NCBI GenBank assembly: GCA_017504465.1
Contig: JAFVRE010000055.1
Span: forward strand, 1 to 39,801
Direction: 5' to 3'
Length of the DNA: 39,801 nt
DNA from: Clostridia bacterium
Lineage (GTDB): Bacteria; Bacillota; Clostridia; Christensenellales; Borkfalkiaceae
Shown: in pieces, positions 1 to 9,051 of the stretch
Layout: each line of letters starts with the position of its first letter
Numbering within the stretch: the first letter of the stretch is position 1
Notes under the pieces: model-generated
What the model saw: the letters and a program-made list of their open reading frames with translations, nothing else
What the model was told of the DNA's origin: nothing
Databases searched by the model: none
Translations under genes and position numbers: made by a program

Positions 1-32
1 AAAGTTGGTTTAGTTAAAAATTTTAAGTGTAG

Positions 33-67
33 CACACTATACTTTCAAATGAAAGTTGTGTGTTTTT
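33..67 (+). terminator. Rho-independent terminator
   Basis: CACAC (33-37) pairs with GTGTG (58-62) and ACTTTC (41-46) with GAAAGT (51-56) around an AAAT loop. TTTTT follows directly. It probably ends a plus-strand gene lying left of the window. Confidence 0.55.
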
Positions 68-82
68 ACAATGCAAAAAAGT

Positions 83-110
83 AAAGAGTAGCAAAATTTT
101 GCTACTCTTT
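83..110. terminator. Perfect 28-bp palindrome, probable bidirectional terminator
   Basis: AAAGAGTAGC (83-92) is mirrored by GCTACTCTTT (101-110) around AAAATTTT. The A-rich and T-rich flanks suit termination from either side. It lies 16 bases after the first hairpin, so the two may act in tandem. Confidence 0.5.
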
Positions 111-276
111 TATAATGTCTTAAAAATTCCTAAGAGTGACGCGGTTAATCCGCCGCGTTTTGCTTTTATGTGTGTTTGCAAAAGCGTTTTTGACGTCTGT
201 TTTAGGTCGAGAAAAGGGGTTTTTCTTACATTAAATAATACGCTGAAAAAAAACGGCGATTTTTTCGTAAATAAGT

Positions 277-305
277 TTGCTTTTTTGAAAGCTTTGTGCT
301 ACAAT
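277..305 (+). promoter_or_regulatory. Candidate sigma-A promoter of the yifB operon
   Basis: TTGCTT (277-282), a 17-base spacer and TACAAT (300-305). Transcription would start about 70 bases before the yifB ATG. The -35 is imperfect, so this is tentative. Confidence 0.4.
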
Positions 306-379
306 GATAAGCGAGGATATTTTGACTTTCGGTAGAGTATAATTACACCCTGATTTTTTACGATTTTGGAGAGAAAAAT

Positions 380-1915
380 ATGATTGCAAAAGTACAAAGC
401 TATGCATTATCCGGCTTAGAAGGCGTGCCCGTAACCGTGGAAACGGATATTTCTAAGGGATTACCCGCTTATGAAATGGTTGGGTTGCCCGATACCGCCG
501 TTAAGGAATCCAAAGAACGCGTTAAAAGCGCGATCAGGAACAGTGCGCTTGCTTTCCCCGCGCATAGAATTACCATCAATTTTGCGCCTGCGTACGTGAA
601 AAAGGAAGGTTCTTCTTTCGATTTGGCGGTTGCAGTTAGTTTGCTTCTCGCTTACGGCGAGCTCGATGCGAACGTGGACGGCATCGTCTTTTTCGGAGAA
701 CTTGCATTAAGCGGCGAGCTGCGTCCCGTGACCGGGATTTTGCCGTCGATTATCTCTGCGAAAGATAAGGGGTTTAAGAAATTTATTTTACCAAAAGCAA
801 ACGAAAAGGAAGCTTCGTTCGTTTGCGGCGTGGAAGTGTTCGCGGCGGAAACGCTTACGCAGGTTGTTGAGCATTTATCAGGCGTAAAATCCATTCCTGC
901 GACGGAGAAACGGGAATTAGCGTTGCAAAGCGAAGGCGCGCAAACCGCTTATGATTTGTCTTTTGTAAAAGGTCAGCCCATTGCAAAACGCGCTTTGGAA
1001 GTAGCGGTTGCGGGTGGACATAATATCCTGTTCGTAGGCCCGCCCGGAAGCGGTAAAACTATGTTGGCGCGGGCAATTCCGTCCGTTTTACCCGATATGA
1101 GTTTCGACGAAGCTCTCGAAATTACCAAAATTCATTCGGTTGCAGGTATTTTGGGAGAAGAAGGGATCGTATCCTCTCGTCCGTTCAGAACTCCGCACCA
1201 TACCGCGACCACCGTTTCACTTTGTGGCGGTGGCAATAAGAGTGTGCACCCGGGCGAAATTAGTTTGGCGCACGGCGGGGTATTGTTTTTAGACGAGTTG
1301 CCCGAATATAAACGGTCTTCTCTTGAAGCGATGCGTCATCCTTTGGAAGACGGCGTTATCACGATATCGAGAGCAGGTGGAACGGTGACGTACCCTGCGT
1401 CCTTTATGTTGTGTGCGAGTATGAACCCTTGTCCTTGTGGGAATTACGGCAGTAAAAAACGCCGTTGCGTATGTACGCCCAACGATATCCGTAAGTACCG
1501 CGCAAGAGTATCGGGGCCCATGCTTGATAGAATTGATATTCAAGTGGAAGTGGACGGCGTGGAATACGACGATCTCGTATCCGAAAAGCTGGAAGAAAAG
1601 AGCTCGGAAGTGAAAAAGCGCGCCGATTCCGCGAGAAAGATTCAACGTCAACGCTTTGAAAATGCAAACGTCAAATCCAATGCTGAAATGGGCGAGCGCG
1701 AACTTCGTAAGTTCTGCGTTCTCGACGAGGAATGTGAGCGCGTATTGCGCGAAGCCTTTAACTCGTTACGCTTATCTGCGCGTGCCCGTAATAGAATTTT
1801 GAAAGTTGCGCGCACCATTGCCGACCTTGAGCTTTCTGAAAATATTACCGCGGACCATTTGTACGAAGCGATATCGTATAGAACTTACGGCGCGGAGCTC
1901 AGCGATACTTTATAA
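380..1915 (+). CDS. yifB: YifB/ComM family Mg-chelatase-like AAA+ ATPase
   Basis: The protein has 511 residues, normal for the family. The N-terminal ChlI-like domain (about 1-165) is followed by an AAA+ module with Walker A GPPGSGKT at residues 220-227, Walker B around GGVLFLDELPEY, and a cysteine cluster (MNPCPCG, then CVC) typical of YifB. ComM, the proteobacterial homologue, is a hexameric helicase that promotes branch migration during natural transformation. The role in Clostridia is not established. GGAGAG lies 8-12 bases before the ATG. It heads a run that includes dprA, the common clostridial arrangement, so a part in DNA recombination is inferred from family and context. Confidence 0.93.
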   Translation: MIAKVQSYALSGLEGVPVTVETDISKGLPAYEMVGLPDTAVKESKERVKSAIRNSALAFPAHRITINFAPAYVKKEGSSFDLAVAVSLLLAYGELDANVDGIVFFGELALSGELRPVTGILPSIISAKDKGFKKFILPKANEKEASFVCGVEVFAAETLTQVVEHLSGVKSIPATEKRELALQSEGAQTAYDLSFVKGQPIAKRALEVAVAGGHNILFVGPPGSGKTMLARAIPSVLPDMSFDEALEITKIHSVAGILGEEGIVSSRPFRTPHHTATTVSLCGGGNKSVHPGEISLAHGGVLFLDELPEYKRSSLEAMRHPLEDGVITISRAGGTVTYPASFMLCASMNPCPCGNYGSKKRRCVCTPNDIRKYRARVSGPMLDRIDIQVEVDGVEYDDLVSEKLEEKSSEVKKRADSARKIQRQRFENANVKSNAEMGERELRKFCVLDEECERVLREAFNSLRLSARARNRILKVARTIADLELSENITADHLYEAISYRTYGAELSDTL

Positions 1916-1927
1916 GCGGAGAAGAGT

Positions 1928-2221
1928 ATGTTTTTAACCAAAGGATTTTTAACGTTTTTGTTATACTATTTCGGGGCGGTTTCGATTGTCACGCTCGTTT
2001 TGTATATGATAGATAAAATCAAGGCGATGAGCGGTGCATGGAGAGTACCTGAAAAGACGCTTTTGTTGTGCTCCTTTTTGGGTGGCGCAGTGGGCGGATA
2101 CCTTGCTATGTATTTGGCCTGGCATAAGGTAAGGAAATGGTATTTCCACGCGGTAAATATTCTCGGCTTAATTTGGCAGCTTGGTTTGCTTGGGTATATT
2201 GCATGGATGGTGCTCTTATAA
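1928..2221 (+). CDS. DUF1294 small membrane protein
   Basis: 97 residues with three to four predicted hydrophobic segments. The family signature is visible: YMIDKIKA near residue 30, WRVPEKTLLL, the glycine-rich FLGGAVGGYLAMY, then HKVRKWYF. DUF1294 proteins are small integral membrane proteins of unknown function. GGAGAAGAG precedes the ATG. The gene starts 12 bases after yifB and ends 4 bases before the chosen dprA start, so it is co-transcribed, although it is not a usual member of the yifB-dprA pair. Confidence 0.85.
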   Translation: MFLTKGFLTFLLYYFGAVSIVTLVLYMIDKIKAMSGAWRVPEKTLLLCSFLGGAVGGYLAMYLAWHKVRKWYFHAVNILGLIWQLGLLGYIAWMVLL

Positions 2222-2225
2222 TATT

Positions 2226-3302
2226 ATGGAACTCACTGGCAGAGAAAAATCTTATATTTGGTTGGACAGTTTCGCCTTGTCGGACACCGAAAAGCGAAAG
2301 TTGCTTTTAGCGGCGGGTTCGGCGGTGGGGCTTTTGAAAAATTTTTCAAAGTTTAAGCCGTTATTGATTGAATTTGGCAAAGAAAGCCTATACAATATTA
2401 TGTCAGCGTCGCTTTGCGACGGCGGAAAATACTTCGCGGGTGTTTTGGAAGGACTCAAAACGCAGGGTATTACGCCGCTTGCTTACGGCTCGGCACGCTA
2501 CCCGAAGGCATGGTTACAGCTTGCGGACGCTCCGCTGGTCTTATATGCAAAAGGGAATTTATCTTTGTTGCAAACACGGATATTTTGCGTTGTGGGATCA
2601 AGGCGAACTCCGCTTGCGATTTTAAAACTCGCGGAAAATATTTGCGAAGAGCTTTCTCAAAGCGTTACCCTTTTAACGGGGGTTGCGGACGGCGCGGATA
2701 CTGCGGTAATCGAAGGCGCGCTCAAAGGCGGTAAACCTATTTGTATGCTTGCGGGTGGGCTTGGGAGTGCTCCAAAAAATAATCCCGCTCTTTTGAAAGC
2801 AGTCGAGGAAAAGGGATTATTGCTTGCTCCTCATCAAAACGACGTACCTGTGTTGGCGTATTCGTATGAATATCGCAATAAATTGCTTGCGGCGCTTTGC
2901 GAAGGCGCGCTCGTACTCTCGGCGGGAGAAAAGAGCGGCGCATTGATTACGGCGAAATATGCGCGGGAGTTTGGGAAAAAGTTATTCGCTTTGCCCTACG
3001 CGCCCATGTCGGCATCCGGAATAGGTTGTAACGAACTTATCAAGAACGGCGCAAAACTGACCGAATGCGCAAAAGACGTTCTTAGCGAGTTTGGCTTAGA
3101 ACTGAAAACGCGGCGAGCGGTAGAGCTGACGGAAACGGAATTGCTTGCGGTGGAATATCTAAAACAAGCGGGAGAAGCCCACGTTACCGAGCTTGCGGAA
3201 CACTTAAAACTTCCGATGTTCAAAATCCCCGTGCTGTTATCGGCGCTGGAGATGAAGGGCGTAGTTATAAAACTCGGCGGAAATAGGTATTCGGCGGTTT
3301 GA
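2226..3302 (+). CDS. dprA: DNA processing protein DprA (Smf)
   Basis: 358 residues from the chosen ATG. A frame-open start at 2181 would lie deep inside the preceding gene. DprA binds single-stranded DNA and loads RecA during transformation. The Rossmann core is recognisable: VGSRRTP, then LLTGVADGADTAV, AGGLG, the EYRNKLLAAL segment and SGALITAKYAREFGK, ending with a winged-helix-like region near 290-358. It is a divergent copy: the usual SG-A-GID-AH motif reads TGVADGADTAV, and FP-RNRIIAGLS reads YSYEYRNKLLAAL. The SD is weak (GGATGGTG inside the end of the preceding gene), which suggests translational coupling. Family assignment is firm; activity in competence is inferred. Confidence 0.88.
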   Translation: MELTGREKSYIWLDSFALSDTEKRKLLLAAGSAVGLLKNFSKFKPLLIEFGKESLYNIMSASLCDGGKYFAGVLEGLKTQGITPLAYGSARYPKAWLQLADAPLVLYAKGNLSLLQTRIFCVVGSRRTPLAILKLAENICEELSQSVTLLTGVADGADTAVIEGALKGGKPICMLAGGLGSAPKNNPALLKAVEEKGLLLAPHQNDVPVLAYSYEYRNKLLAALCEGALVLSAGEKSGALITAKYAREFGKKLFALPYAPMSASGIGCNELIKNGAKLTECAKDVLSEFGLELKTRRAVELTETELLAVEYLKQAGEAHVTELAEHLKLPMFKIPVLLSALEMKGVVIKLGGNRYSAV

Positions 3303-3361
3303 TTCGTTGATTTCCGCTTAAAAAACAAAAAAAGTAGATAATAAAATAAGAAGGTTTTTAT

Positions 3362-5740
3362 ATGGATTTAATTATCGTGGAATCGCCTTCCAAGGCGAAA
3401 ACAATTTCAAAGTATCTCAAGGGTAAGTACAGGGTGGACGCTTCGGCGGGGCATATCCGTGATTTACCCGTACATTCCTTGGGGGTAGATATCAAGAATA
3501 ATTTTGAGCCGAAATACGTTGACTCGGAAAACAAAGAAGACGTTATTAGACGCTTAAAAGACGCGACGAAAAGAGCAGATCGCGTTTATCTTGCAACCGA
3601 CCCTGATAGAGAGGGAGAGGCGATTTCTTGGCATTTGCAAACTGTTTTGGGCTTGGACGAGAACGGAGAAAATAGAATTGAATTCAACGAAGTTTCGGAA
3701 AAGGCGATTTACGCCGCGCTCAAAAAACCGAGAAAGATCAATTACAATCTCGTTGATGCGCAGCAGGCAAGACGAGTACTCGATAGACTGGTAGGCTATA
3801 AGCTTTCCGACGTTTTAAACCGAAAAATCGTGGATGATACCGTAAAGGGAAATCGTTCACTTTCGGGCGGACGCGTGCAGTCGGTTGCGCTTCGTTTAAT
3901 CGTTGAGAGAGAACGTGAAATTCAAGCTTTTGTGCCTCAAGAATACTGGAATTTGACGGTAGAACTTCAAGACCTTGCAAAAAAACACGCAAGCTTTAAG
4001 GCGTTGCTTGAAAAGAAAGGCAACAGAAAATATAAACCTTCTTCCGCAGAAGAAACGCAGGCGGTACTCGCTGCGCTTGCAAACGGCGAATATACCGTTT
4101 CCAAAGTCAAGAAATCAATCATGAAAACGCACGCGCCTGCGCCGTTTACGACGAGCTCGCTTCAACAGGACGCCTCTACAAAACTCGGCTATACCGCGCC
4201 TGAAACTATGAGCCTTGCGCAACATTTATACGAAGGTATCGGCACGGAAAACGGCGATCATATCGCGTTTATTACCTATATGAGAACGGACTCCGTCCGC
4301 GTATCCAAGGAAGCGCAGGAAAAGGCGCTTGCAAGGATTCGCATGGTATATGGCGAAGAATACGCGCCTGAAAAGCCGAATTATTACGCGACGAAAAAGG
4401 GAGCGCAGGACGCGCACGAAGCAATCCGTCCCATCGACTTGGAAATGACACCTGATCGCGCGAAAAAATTACTGGACAAAAAACACTATTCGCTCTATAA
4501 GCTCGTATATGAGCGTTTTCTTGCTTCGCAGATGGCGGAAGCGAGATACAACAGTATGCAAATGGAAGTGGATAATTCGGGGTACGTGTTCAAAACGAGC
4601 GGAAAGGTAATGCTTTTCCCCGGGTTTACGGCAGTATATCAAGACGTATTCACGAAGAAAGAGGACGAAGACGAAATTTCTTCAAGCAAGCTTTTGCCCG
4701 ATTTGAACGAAGGGGATCTCTTGAATGAGATTTCCATGCAAAAGGAGCAAAAATTCACCAAGCCGCCCCTTCGTTATACCGATGCTTCGCTTGTTAAAAC
4801 GATGGAAGAAAAGGGGATTGGCAGACCGTCCACGTACGCGACTATTATCTCTAAGCTCAACCAAAAATACGTGAAAAAAGAAGGGAAGTACATGATTCCC
4901 AACGAAGTGTCCTACGAAGTTGTAGATATGCTCGTTAAATGCTTTGCGGACGTTATGGACGTAGGCTTTACCGCAGGTATGGAAAACAAGCTCGACGACA
5001 TCGAAGAAGGTGGCGTAGATTGGCATAATGTCATTTCCGATTTCTATCCCGGTTTTGAAAGAAACATTCGCGGCGCGGCGAGCTACGGCGACGAACAAAC
5101 GGAAAGCATTTGTAGTAAATGCGGGCATTTTATGATCAGAAGAACGGGTAAATTTGGTAAATATTTGGCTTGCTCGAACTACCCCGAATGTCATAATATC
5201 GTCAGCGACGCCAAGGAAGAAATTTCCGCGGTGCATTGTCCGAAATGCGGCGAAAATATGGTTGTACGCCGTGGTAAGTTCGGAAAATTCCTCGCTTGCC
5301 CGAACTATCCGAACTGTCAATCAACGTTGCCTATCGTGGAAGACAGCGATTCTAAATTCATCGGCAAATGTCCCGAGTGCGGTAACGCTATGACCGAGCG
5401 TAAATCGCAAAAGGGCAAAGTATATTATAGCTGTTCAAGCTACCCCGGCTGTAAATTTATGAGCTGGGATATCCCCACGGGCGAGCGTTGTGAAAAATGC
5501 GGAAGCCCCTTGGTTCAATCGGCAAGAGGGGTTGTAAGATGCTCGAATAAGGAATGTATCGAAAAGGAAAAAGCGGACGCGAAGTCGGCGAAAAACAGTA
5601 AAACTTCTCGCTCGAAAACGTCCAACTCGGCAAAATCTGCAAAGAAATCCGCGCCCGTACAATTTGACGACGAGTTCAATCCCCCGCGTTTAATGGAAGA
5701 ACCCATCTATTTCGGATATGAGGACGTCGGCAATGATTGA
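3362..5740 (+). CDS. topA: DNA topoisomerase I (type IA)
   Basis: 792 residues. The Toprim domain starts at once (LIIVESPSKAKTI, with the acidic DPDREGEAI motif), followed by the type IA core with the catalytic tyrosine in ITYMRTDS (Y306). The C-terminus carries four cysteine clusters of the topoisomerase zinc-finger type (about 580-740); the first three are CxxCG with a closing NYPEC, NYPNC or SYPGC. A lysine/serine-rich linker follows, then a short acidic tail. The enzyme relaxes negative supercoils. AGAAGG precedes the ATG. It overlaps trmFO by 8 bases in the classic Gram-positive dprA-topA-trmFO order. Confidence 0.97.
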   Translation: MDLIIVESPSKAKTISKYLKGKYRVDASAGHIRDLPVHSLGVDIKNNFEPKYVDSENKEDVIRRLKDATKRADRVYLATDPDREGEAISWHLQTVLGLDENGENRIEFNEVSEKAIYAALKKPRKINYNLVDAQQARRVLDRLVGYKLSDVLNRKIVDDTVKGNRSLSGGRVQSVALRLIVEREREIQAFVPQEYWNLTVELQDLAKKHASFKALLEKKGNRKYKPSSAEETQAVLAALANGEYTVSKVKKSIMKTHAPAPFTTSSLQQDASTKLGYTAPETMSLAQHLYEGIGTENGDHIAFITYMRTDSVRVSKEAQEKALARIRMVYGEEYAPEKPNYYATKKGAQDAHEAIRPIDLEMTPDRAKKLLDKKHYSLYKLVYERFLASQMAEARYNSMQMEVDNSGYVFKTSGKVMLFPGFTAVYQDVFTKKEDEDEISSSKLLPDLNEGDLLNEISMQKEQKFTKPPLRYTDASLVKTMEEKGIGRPSTYATIISKLNQKYVKKEGKYMIPNEVSYEVVDMLVKCFADVMDVGFTAGMENKLDDIEEGGVDWHNVISDFYPGFERNIRGAASYGDEQTESICSKCGHFMIRRTGKFGKYLACSNYPECHNIVSDAKEEISAVHCPKCGENMVVRRGKFGKFLACPNYPNCQSTLPIVEDSDSKFIGKCPECGNAMTERKSQKGKVYYSCSSYPGCKFMSWDIPTGERCEKCGSPLVQSARGVVRCSNKECIEKEKADAKSAKNSKTSRSKTSNSAKSAKKSAPVQFDDEFNPPRLMEEPIYFGYEDVGND

Positions 5741-7061
5741 CGGAAATGAAGTCGTAGTCGTAGGCGGCGGACTTGCGGGAAGCGAGGCAGCGTATTACCT
5801 TGCTAAAAACGGCGTTAAAACGACGCTTATCGAGATGAAACCGCAAAAGTTCTCGCCTGCGCATGAAAGCGTTAATTTTGGCGAACTCGTTTGCTCAAAC
5901 TCTTTAAAGAGCAACGATTTCACCAACGCTTGCGGATTATTAAAGCAAGAAATGCGGATTTTGGGCTCGCTCACTATGCGCGCCGCGGAATACGCGAAAG
6001 TGCCAGCGGGTTCTGCGCTTGCTGTTGATCGTGACAAATTTTCGGCGTTTATCACCAAAGAACTTGAGTCTTGTGAAAATCTTACCATTGAGAGAAAGGA
6101 AGTAAAATCGCTCTCGGAAATATTAGAGAATGGGGGCAGGTATGCGATTATCGCGACGGGCCCGCTCACTTCGGACGAGCTTTCCGCGGATATTTCCGCG
6201 ACCTTTGGTAAACTCAATTTTTACGATGCGTCCGCGCCTATCGTTTCGGCGGAGAGTATTGACGAGAACGCTTCGTTTACGGGGGATAGATACGGCAAGG
6301 GTACGGGCGATTATATCAATTGCCCTATGAACAGGGAAGAATATTACGCGTTTGTAGATGCGCTTTTGAGTGCGGAACGAGCACATTTGCACGAGTTTGA
6401 AAAGGGCGAAATCTTTGAAGGCTGTATGCCGATTGAAGTAATGGCGTCAAGGGGGAAAGACACCTTGCGCTTTGGTACGCTTAAGCCCGTAGGGCTCACG
6501 GGCGAGGACGGAGTACGCCCGTTTGCCGTGTTGCAGCTTCGTAAAGAAAACGAGCTGGGTACGGCGTATAATCTCGTGGGTTGTCAAACGAATTTGAAAT
6601 TCCCTGAGCAAAAGCGGGTATTTTCCATGATTCCTGCCCTTAAAAACGCGGATTTTTTACGCTATGGCGTTATGCATAGAAATACGTATATTCACGCGCC
6701 GAGTGTTTTAAACGCCGATTTTTCGGTTAAGAATAATCAAAGGCTGTATTTTGCAGGGCAAATTACGGGCGTTGAAGGGTACGTGGAAAGCGCGGCGAGC
6801 GGGCTTTTAGTGGCTGTGCATCTTTTGGACAAGCTGACGGGCAAAATTCGTGCGTTGGACGGAGAAACCATGAGCGGCGCGTTGGAGCGTTACGTTTCCA
6901 CGCCAAATAAGGATTATCAACCCATGAACGCGAATTTTGGGATCATCAATCCTATGCCAATGCGGATTAAGGATAAAAAGGAGCGATATACCGCGCTTGC
7001 AAACCGAGCGCTTGAGAAAATGCAAGCCTTTAAAGAACTTGGAGAAATCCAAGACAGCTAA
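5733..7061 (+). CDS. trmFO: Folate-dependent tRNA m5U54 methyltransferase TrmFO
   Basis: 442 residues from the ATG at 5733, chosen because GAGGA lies about 9 bases upstream; an in-frame ATG at 5718 has a poorer SD. TrmFO is a flavoprotein that makes 5-methyluridine at position 54 of tRNA using methylenetetrahydrofolate. The FAD-binding GGGLAG is at residues 11-16, and [12 protein letters not shown] and [17 protein letters not shown] are family hallmarks. The start overlaps the end of topA by 8 bases. A copy of the dispersed motif GGGCAGGTATGCG lies inside the gene at 6134-6146 and uses the AGG codon. Confidence 0.96.
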   Translation: MIDGNEVVVVGGGLAGSEAAYYLAKNGVKTTLIEMKPQKFSPAHESVNFGELVCSNSLKSNDFTNACGLLKQEMRILGSLTMRAAEYAKVPAGSALAVDRDKFSAFITKELESCENLTIERKEVKSLSEILENGGRYAIIATGPLTSDELSADISATFGKLNFYDASAPIVSAESIDENASFTGDRYGKGTGDYINCPMNREEYYAFVDALLSAERAHLHEFEKGEIFEGCMPIEVMASRGKDTLRFGTLKPVGLTGEDGVRPFAVLQLRKENELGTAYNLVGCQTNLKFPEQKRVFSMIPALKNADFLRYGVMHRNTYIHAPSVLNADFSVKNNQRLYFAGQITGVEGYVESAASGLLVAVHLLDKLTGKIRALDGETMSGALERYVSTPNKDYQPMNANFGIINPMPMRIKDKKERYTALANRALEKMQAFKELGEIQDS

Positions 7062-7072
7062 GGAGTAAAAGT

Positions 7073-7666
7073 ATGATAGAATTTAGAGGAACGACTATTT
7101 GTGCAGTCAAGAAAAACGGCGTAACGGCGATTGCCGGCGACGGACAAGTGACGATGGGCGAGTCGGTTATTTTCAAAAACACAGCGGTAAAGGTAAGACG
7201 TATTTACGGCGGAAAGGTTATTTTGGGCTTTGCGGGATCTGTAACCGACGCCTTTTCCCTGACGGAAAAATTCGAGGGAATGCTCAACAAATTTTCGGGG
7301 AATTTAATGCGTTCGGCAGTCGAGCTTGCGGAACTTTGGCGCAGTGATAAAATCGGTAGAAAGCTCGACGCAATGATGATTACCGCCGATGAAAATACCT
7401 TACTTATTCTTTCCGGTACGGGTGAAGTTATTGAGCCTGACGGTGGAGTGTGCGCAATCGGAAGTGGCGGAAATTACGCGCTCGCAGCCGCTCGCGCGCT
7501 CTATCAAGAAACGGACTACGACGCAGAAACTATCGCAAAAAAGGCACTTAAAATTGCTTCGGAAATTTGCGTATTCACCAACGACAATATTCGTTGTGAA
7601 AAGGTGGGCGAGAGTGAAAATCTCGTACCTGCTATCGACAAATCGAAGAAAACGGAGGTGAAATAA
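7073..7666 (+). CDS. hslV: ATP-dependent protease subunit HslV (ClpQ)
   Basis: 197 residues. HslV forms the dodecameric threonine-protease core of the HslVU complex. The catalytic threonine is probably in GTTICAVKK, after removal of a propeptide of about six residues (MIEFRG), as in other Gram-positive homologues. [29 protein letters not shown] and [16 protein letters not shown] are all present. The C-terminal 15 residues beyond RCEKVGE are a little longer than usual. AAGGAG precedes the ATG. It lies 11 bases after trmFO and shares one base with hslU. Confidence 0.96.
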   Translation: MIEFRGTTICAVKKNGVTAIAGDGQVTMGESVIFKNTAVKVRRIYGGKVILGFAGSVTDAFSLTEKFEGMLNKFSGNLMRSAVELAELWRSDKIGRKLDAMMITADENTLLILSGTGEVIEPDGGVCAIGSGGNYALAAARALYQETDYDAETIAKKALKIASEICVFTNDNIRCEKVGESENLVPAIDKSKKTEVK

Positions 7667-8976
7667 TGGATTTATCACCTAAGCAAATCGTAAATAGATT
7701 AGACAAATACATTATCGGCCAAGACGATGCGAAACGCGCGGTTGCAATCGCGCTTAGAAACCGTTACCGTCGCGCGCAGTTGCCTAAGGAGATTCGTGAA
7801 GAAATCACGCCTAAAAACATTATTATGAAAGGTCCCACGGGTGTTGGTAAGACGGAGATTGCTCGTCGTCTTGCAAAGCTTGTAAAAGCCCCATTCGTGA
7901 AAGTGGAAGCTACCAAATACACGGAAGTAGGGTACGTTGGGAAAGACGTTGAAGGCATGATTCGCGACCTTGCGGAATGTGCGTATAGGCTTGTGAAATC
8001 GGAAAAGGAAGAAGAAGTTAAGGCGAAGGCTACCTCGGCGGCGGAAAAGAGAATACTCCGCGCGCTTATCGAAGTGAAAAAGGACGAAAAGGGAGAAACC
8101 GCAAAAGAGGTTTTTGAAGCGAATTTGCTCGACGGTTTGAGAAAGGGCGCGTACGATAATCTTGTCATTGAAATGGAAGTTGTAGATACTCCGCAACAAA
8201 TGGAGCTCGTTCCAGGCGGCGCGGCAATTTCAATCGGTAATATTTTCGGCGATATGTTCCAAGGTAAAAAGAAAAGACGCAAACTTACCGTACGTGAAGG
8301 TATGGAAATCGCGCTTGCGGAAGAGGCGGATAAGCTCGTTGACGAAGACGCTGTGAAGGCGGAAGCAATTTATAGAGCTGAAAACGACGGAATTGTTTTT
8401 ATTGACGAAATTGATAAAATTGCAGGCAAGGGCAATCGGAACGGCGCGGACGTTTCTCGTGAAGGCGTACAAAGAGATATTTTGCCTATCGTTGAAGGTT
8501 CGACTGTCGTTACGAAATACGGTCCTATTAAGACGGATTTCATATTGTTTATAGCGGCAGGTGCTTTCCACGTCGCAGCGATTGAAGATTTAATCCCCGA
8601 ATTGCAGGGCAGATTCCCCGTATCCGTTGAACTTAAAAGCTTGACGAAAGAGGATTTTGTGCGGATCTTGACGGAAACGGAAAACTCGCTGACCTTCCAG
8701 TACGGACAACTTTTGAGCGTTGACCATATCGACTTGAAATTCGACGCGGGCGCGATTGAAAGAATCGCGGAAATATCCGTTGAACTTAACGCGACGAGCG
8801 AAGATATCGGCGCAAGACGTTTGCATACGGTTATGGAATATTTGCTCGAAGATATTTCCTTTAATGCAGGCGGCGGGGATTACCCCACGTTCACGCTGAA
8901 TATCGACAAGAAATACGTGGACGAGCATTTGAAGAAATTGACGGGAGACCGCAATTTAAAGAAATACGTTTTGTAA
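7666..8976 (+). CDS. hslU: HslU (ClpY) AAA+ unfoldase
   Basis: 436 residues. HslU unfolds substrates and feeds them to HslV. Walker A GPTGVGKT is at residues 56-63, followed by KVEATKYTEVGYVGKDVE, which includes the GYVG pore loop. Walker B is IVFIDEIDK and the sensor region has ELQGRFPV. The C-terminal KKYVL corresponds to the tail that docks into HslV. The intermediate domain is somewhat short. GGAGGTG precedes the ATG, and the start codon overlaps the hslV stop by one base. In Bacillus subtilis xerC (codV) precedes hslV and codY follows hslU; neither is here. Confidence 0.97.
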   Translation: MDLSPKQIVNRLDKYIIGQDDAKRAVAIALRNRYRRAQLPKEIREEITPKNIIMKGPTGVGKTEIARRLAKLVKAPFVKVEATKYTEVGYVGKDVEGMIRDLAECAYRLVKSEKEEEVKAKATSAAEKRILRALIEVKKDEKGETAKEVFEANLLDGLRKGAYDNLVIEMEVVDTPQQMELVPGGAAISIGNIFGDMFQGKKKRRKLTVREGMEIALAEEADKLVDEDAVKAEAIYRAENDGIVFIDEIDKIAGKGNRNGADVSREGVQRDILPIVEGSTVVTKYGPIKTDFILFIAAGAFHVAAIEDLIPELQGRFPVSVELKSLTKEDFVRILTETENSLTFQYGQLLSVDHIDLKFDAGAIERIAEISVELNATSEDIGARRLHTVMEYLLEDISFNAGGGDYPTFTLNIDKKYVDEHLKKLTGDRNLKKYVL

Positions 8977-9000
8977 ACAAGAAAAAATAAAAACGAGGCA

Positions 9001-9017
9001 GGCAGGTATGCGTTGAA
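9001..9017 (+). repeat. Dispersed 17-mer repeat, copy 1
   Basis: GGCAGGTATGCGTTGAA lies 24 bases after the hslU stop and 34 bases before hisS. The same 17 bases occur exactly at 14892-14908 and 19168-19184. The flanks of the three copies do not match, so this is not simply part of a longer duplication. The core GGCAGGTA recurs elsewhere. Confidence 0.8.
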
Positions 9018-9051
9018 CATAGTGGCTTGACCTTAAAACAGAAGGAAAATT

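Larger units (their letters stand above)
1..379. other. Intergenic region before yifB
   Basis: No credible gene lies here. A 91-codon open frame at 60-335 has no SD and runs through two terminator-like hairpins. The stretch holds terminator-like structures at 33-67 and 83-110, a weak GC hairpin (CGCGG at 140-144 with CCGCG at 153-157, then T-rich sequence), and a probable sigma-A promoter at 277-305. The upstream transcription unit ends outside the window. Confidence 0.6.

Noticed and set aside
60..335. 91-codon open frame before yifB
   Set aside because: No SD, crosses a palindrome and a hairpin, and contains the yifB promoter; no recognisable protein.
380..1915. Magnesium chelatase subunit
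   Set aside because: The domain order and Cys motif are those of YifB/ComM, and no other chelatase subunit or porphyrin gene is near.
2181..2225. Longer DprA N-terminus (MVCLGILHG)
   Set aside because: It would overlap the DUF1294 gene by 41 bases and does not resemble DprA; the ATG at 2226 fits.
4682..5320. 212-codon minus-strand frame inside topA
   Set aside because: Antisense shadow of the topA core and zinc-finger region.
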